Source: Bacteroidota bacterium (lineage in GTDB: Bacteria; Bacteroidota; Bacteroidia; Cytophagales; Cyclobacteriaceae). From it: a stretch of DNA of 64,000 nt. The notes below the pieces were generated by a model. It saw nothing but the letters and a program-made list of their open reading frames with translations. It ran no database searches and was not told the origin of the DNA. Positions 61,160 through 64,000 of this stretch are shown in pieces (positions within the stretch are counted from its first letter, which is position 1; every line of letters begins with the position of its first letter). The stretch is taken from positions 23,261 to 87,260 of the forward strand of contig JAFDYX010000014.1 of NCBI GenBank assembly GCA_018267215.1. Direction: 5' to 3'. The translations under genes and the position numbers were made by a program.

Positions 61160-62605
61160 TTATCCGACACTTCCTTCCAAAGTCAACGCCAGAAGTTTTT
61201 GTGCTTCTACCGCAAACTCCATCGGTAATTGGTTCAATACTTCTTTGGCATAACCGTTTACAATCAGTGCTACGGCCGCTTCTTCATCAATGCCGCGCTG
61301 CAGACAGTAAAAAATCTGATCTTCACCTATTTTAGAAGTGGTGGCTTCGTGTTCAACCTTAGCTGTATTATTTTCTACGTCAATGTAAGGAAACGTATGG
61401 GCTCCGCACTGGTCGCCCATCAGCAGCGAATCACATTGCGAAAAATTGCGGGCGTTGGTGGCACGCTTCATCACCTTTACCTGGCCGCGATAACTATTTT
61501 GCGATTTGCCTGCCGAGATACCTTTAGACACAATGCGCGAGCGTGTGTTTTTCCCGATATGGATCATCTTCGTGCCGGTGTCGGCTTGCTGAAAATGATT
61601 GGTAACGGCTACTGAATAAAATTCACCCTGCGAGTAGTCGCCTTTTAAAATACAAGAAGGATATTTCCAGGTAATGGCCGAGCCGGTTTCCACTTGCGTC
61701 CACGAAATTTTTGCGTGGTCTCCGGCACACAGTCCACGCTTGGTAACGAAGTTATAAATCCCGCCCTTACCGTCTTTGTCGCCCGGATACCAGTTTTGTA
61801 CGGTGCTATATTTTATTTCAGCGCTCTTCATGGCAAACAGTTCCACCACGGCAGCATGCAGTTGGTTTTCATCGCGCATGGGCGCAGTGCACCCTTCGAG
61901 GTAGCTGACATAAGCGCCTTCATCGGCAATAATCAGAGTCCGCTCAAACTGCCCGGTGTTGGCTGCATTGATGCGGAAGTAAGTTGACAACTCCATGGGG
62001 CAGCGCACGCCCGGGGGGATGTAACAGAACGAGCCATCGCTGAAGACAGCCGAGTTAAGTGCGGCAAAATAGTTGTCGTTTGCGGGCACTACACTTCCCA
62101 AATATTTTTTTACCAACTCCGGGTGCTCGCGCACAGCTTCGCTGAACGAACAAAAAATAATGCCGAGTTCTTTTAATTTTTCTTTGAAGGTGGTGGCCAC
62201 CGATACGCTGTCTATCACCGCATCTACGGCTACGCCCGTCAGCCGCTTTTGCTCGGTCAGAGAGATGCCCAGCTTTTCAAAAGTTTTGATTAGTTCGGGG
62301 TCAACTTCATTCAGGTTTTTAGGTTTTGCCTTTTGCTTGGGAGCCGAGTAATAAATAATATCCTGGTAGTTGATGGGCGGATAGGTAACATTGGGCCATT
62401 TCGGTTCTGTCATTTTCTGCCATTGCCGGTAGGCTTTCAGCCGCCACTCCAGCATCCATTCGGGCTCTTGTTTTTTGGCTGATATAAAACGGATTATTTC
62501 TTCGCTGAGGCCCTTGGGAGCTTCATCGGCTTCGAGGTTTACAGTCCAGCCGTGCTCATATTCTTTAGAGGTAAATTCCTCTAAAATTTGCGTGTCTTTG
62601 CCCAT
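61160..62605 (-). CDS. sufB: Fe-S scaffold subunit SufB
   Basis: A 481-residue SufB. The long beta-helix and the C-terminal [20 protein letters not shown] motif plus [20 protein letters not shown] are diagnostic. It holds the nascent cluster. It is the first gene of the operon; the promoter candidate is at 62635. The start [20 protein letters not shown] is typical. Confidence 0.96.
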   Translation of the reverse strand: MGKDTQILEEFTSKEYEHGWTVNLEADEAPKGLSEEIIRFISAKKQEPEWMLEWRLKAYRQWQKMTEPKWPNVTYPPINYQDIIYYSAPKQKAKPKNLNEVDPELIKTFEKLGISLTEQKRLTGVAVDAVIDSVSVATTFKEKLKELGIIFCSFSEAVREHPELVKKYLGSVVPANDNYFAALNSAVFSDGSFCYIPPGVRCPMELSTYFRINAANTGQFERTLIIADEGAYVSYLEGCTAPMRDENQLHAAVVELFAMKSAEIKYSTVQNWYPGDKDGKGGIYNFVTKRGLCAGDHAKISWTQVETGSAITWKYPSCILKGDYSQGEFYSVAVTNHFQQADTGTKMIHIGKNTRSRIVSKGISAGKSQNSYRGQVKVMKRATNARNFSQCDSLLMGDQCGAHTFPYIDVENNTAKVEHEATTSKIGEDQIFYCLQRGIDEEAAVALIVNGYAKEVLNQLPMEFAVEAQKLLALTLEGSVG

Positions 62606-62634
62606 TTGGATAGCCTATTTAGACTAATTTTAAA

Positions 62635-62642
62635 CAAAGATA
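62635..62642 (-). promoter_or_regulatory. Candidate -7 element (TATCTTTG) of the SUF operon
   Basis: Read on the minus strand, TATCTTTG matches TAnnTTTG, 30 bp upstream of the sufB ATG. No TTG -33 element at the usual spacing was found. No iron-regulator site was recognised. Confidence 0.45.
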
Positions 62643-62729
62643 TAACAAAATACGGGGGTGAGAGTTCATCAAATGGAAATTATTTGAGTGGCTTGAATAC
62701 GAATAATTTCAAGCGATTAAGACTGTGGT

Positions 62730-63065
62730 TTAAGAGGGTAGGTTTTTTTTGACGAGGTAAGCCTTATGTTTTTGTATTTCAGTTAGTAGTTCTTGAAACG
62801 GAGGCAGGAAAGAGATCAACTCATCCAGCTTGCTGGAAAAACAATCAAACACTACGATGGATATCGAAAATTTATCAAGATTTTGTTGGTACTGAATGTT
62901 CTTATCGATTGTCAAAAGTATGTCGAAATTATTTTCAGCACATAAAGCCATCAGCTTGCCATTCTTAATTCCTCCCCACTTCATTTCCCTCACGGTAAAC
63001 ACTTCATGATTTACCAAATGTCTTTTCAAATGTTTGGTTACACATTCATCAAGCAAAATTTTCAT
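62730..63065 (-). CDS. DUF5615 PIN-like toxin
   Basis: A 111-residue PIN-like protein starting at MKILLDECVTKHLKRHL, with the first Asp (Asp6) in LLDECVT. KNGKLMALCAENNFDILLTI near 45-64 and an ending of Lys/Asn helix fit DUF5615, the partner of DUF433 proteins. Its start lies 17 bp inside the DUF433 gene. Predicted toxin RNase, not tested. A longer start at 63089 is possible. Confidence 0.9.
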   Translation of the reverse strand: MKILLDECVTKHLKRHLVNHEVFTVREMKWGGIKNGKLMALCAENNFDILLTIDKNIQYQQNLDKFSISIVVFDCFSSKLDELISFLPPFQELLTEIQKHKAYLVKKNLPS

Positions 63066-63282
63066 GGAGTATATTGGAAGATGATTCAATTAACTTTTGT
63101 GACATTTCCAGCAACTTAAGAACCTGCTCGCGTTGAACGCCCTCAAAGTCATCCAAAAAATAGTCAATACTTTCTCCGGCTTCCAAATAATCAAAAAGGT
63201 TTTTGATGGGAACCCGCGTGCCATTAAAAACAGGCGTGCCGCCTAATATCTCCGGATCGATATTAATGATTTTGCTATCCAT
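63049..63282 (-). CDS. DUF433 antitoxin-like protein
   Basis: A 77-residue DUF433 protein: IINIDPEILGGTPVFNGTRV, then PIKNLFDYLEAGESIDYFLD and FEGVQREQVLKLLEMSQKLI. DUF433 is a winged-helix-like antitoxin family that pairs with PIN/DUF5615 proteins. The overlap with the downstream gene fits a type II toxin-antitoxin pair. Confidence 0.92.
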   Translation of the reverse strand: MDSKIINIDPEILGGTPVFNGTRVPIKNLFDYLEAGESIDYFLDDFEGVQREQVLKLLEMSQKLIESSSNILHENFA

Positions 63283-63312
63283 GTATAAGTTTTTCTTAAA
63301 GTTAGCCTTTTG

Positions 63313-63780
63313 CTATTTCTCAGTCAACTTCAAACTCCTGTCCAAACTTTCTTCCAACGAAATGATGGTATCTGTTCTCTCGATTCCTTCCACCTGCTGC
63401 ATTTTATCGTAAAGCACTTCTTTGAGATGGTTGGTATCGCGGCAGTGGATGCGCACAAACATAGAATAGTTGCCCGTGGTGTAATGGATGCTGGTAACTT
63501 CGGCTATGTTTTTTAGCTTGGTCAGCACTTTTTCGTACAGCGCACTCTTCTCTAAATAAATGCCGATAAACGCAGAGATGTCGTAACCCAGTTTAGCGTA
63601 GTTGATGCGGAGGGTGGTTTTGCCGATTACGCCTGCTTCTTCCATTTTGTTCATGCGTACATGCACCGTGCCGGGCGATACGTTTACTTTTCGGGCTACT
63701 TCTGTATAAGGCCGCTTGGCGTCTTCAATTAACAGCTCTAGGATTTTCAGGTCTGTATTATCAAATTCGTAATTATTCAT
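63313..63780 (-). CDS. Lrp/AsnC family transcriptional regulator
   Basis: A 155-residue regulator. N-terminal winged helix LKILELLIEDAKRPYTEVAR, KVNVSPGTVHVRMNKMEEAG (helix-turn-helix about 22-48), then the RAM ligand domain (ISAFIGIYLEKSALYEKV, VTSIHYTTGNYSMFVRIHCR). Targets probably include amino-acid genes and itself. The upstream 60 bp is A/T-rich with a dyad-like ATAATGTTGAATATTAT at 63786-63802, a candidate autoregulatory site. Confidence 0.94.
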   Translation of the reverse strand: MNNYEFDNTDLKILELLIEDAKRPYTEVARKVNVSPGTVHVRMNKMEEAGVIGKTTLRINYAKLGYDISAFIGIYLEKSALYEKVLTKLKNIAEVTSIHYTTGNYSMFVRIHCRDTNHLKEVLYDKMQQVEGIERTDTIISLEESLDRSLKLTEK

Positions 63781-63810
63781 GTAAAATAATGTTGAATATT
63801 ATGTTTTATT

Positions 63811-63818
63811 CAAAAATA
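63811..63818 (-). promoter_or_regulatory. Candidate -7 element of the Lrp gene (TATTTTTG)
   Basis: Read on the minus strand, TATTTTTG matches TAnnTTTG, 31 bp upstream of the Lrp/AsnC start codon. The surrounding 63781-63850 is strongly A/T-rich. Confidence 0.4.
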
Positions 63819-63943
63819 GATAAATAAATTAAATATAATATATTTTTTGCATTGTTTTATTGAATTATACGCAACATTGGTATTCCTTTGCTAAAGAATT
63901 TACAATGAAGGCAGCGAAAAAAGCCCTTTAGTGTTCTTTAAAA

Positions 63944-64000
63944 TGTAGGGTGTTGAAACTGGCAGACATGCCCTCCTGTCTCGAGGGTGAGGATCACAGG
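63944..64000 (+). tRNA. 5' part of a class II tRNA-like gene, cut by the window end
   Basis: TGTAGGG at 63944-63950 could be the 5' acceptor strand, followed by a D-arm-like block TTGAAACTGGCAGACATG (with the G18-G19-like GG) as in tRNA-Leu. An anticodon stem CCCTC/GAGGG then encloses a 7-base loop CTGTCTC, reading GTC at positions 34-36. The start of a long variable arm follows. GTC with this class II body is unexpected (GTC is tRNA-Asp, a class I body), and U37 is unusual. The 3' half is outside the window. Confidence 0.45.

Overview
The window looks like chromosomal DNA of a Bacteroidota member, most likely Cytophagales or a close relative. The reasons are: transacylated-type arginine genes including an N-acyl-ornithine carbamoyltransferase in place of a normal argF, a large single-chain PurL, Bacteroidota-type families (DUF6588, DUF4136, DUF2279, TolC/HlyD/RND operons led by TetR), candidate TAnnTTTG -7 promoter elements, few Shine-Dalgarno sequences, and Kdo-type lipopolysaccharide genes. 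There is no phage, insertion sequence, CRISPR array or rRNA operon. Most of the window is dense housekeeping sequence.

Layout. 1-8.4 kb: a broken-off lipoprotein, a membrane metallophosphoesterase and a TetR-TolC-HlyD-RND efflux operon. 8.5-9.5 kb: an ECF sigma factor and a small membrane partner. 9.6-17.3 kb: an alpha/beta hydrolase, purL and envelope proteins. 17.4-36.9 kb: mixed housekeeping genes (yebC, rnhA, marC, carbonic anhydrase, aroQ, xerD, rsgA, waaA, peptidases) with a small surface or modification cluster at 25.9-28.6 kb. 36.9-47.1 kb: a complete arginine operon, in transcription order GNAT-argG-argC-proC-argD-argF'-argB-argE-argH on the minus strand. 47.5-48.1 kb: a PIN toxin-antitoxin pair. 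48.1-51.3 kb: a Kdo operon, kdsA - transaldolase/CBS fusion - kdsC-like HAD - dedA. 51.3-56.4 kb: a permease, RhuM, folE/queD and bacilliredoxin. 56.5-62.6 kb: a SUF iron-sulfur operon, sufB-C-D-S-(coiled coil)-E-DUF59. 62.7-64.0 kb: a DUF433/DUF5615 pair, an Lrp regulator and the 5' half of a tRNA-like gene.

Two things stand out. First, arrays of 7-bp repeats occur at many gene boundaries and once inside purL. At three places (argE/argH, argD/proC, sufB/sufC) an inward pair of inverted heptamer arrays brackets a small four-helix-bundle gene of the 23S rRNA intervening-sequence protein family. One of the three copies is a deletion and frameshift pseudogene. This looks like a recurrent non-autonomous unit that enters operons in the sense direction. 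Second, the Kdo operon carries a transaldolase/fructose-6-phosphate-aldolase domain fused to a CBS pair that resembles the regulatory half of arabinose-5-phosphate isomerase KdsD. This suggests an unusual or specially regulated arabinose-5-phosphate supply.

The arginine genes also carry a residue signature that predicts N-succinyl rather than N-acetyl intermediates. All homology statements rest on reading the translated sequence and on memory of the families; no search was run.
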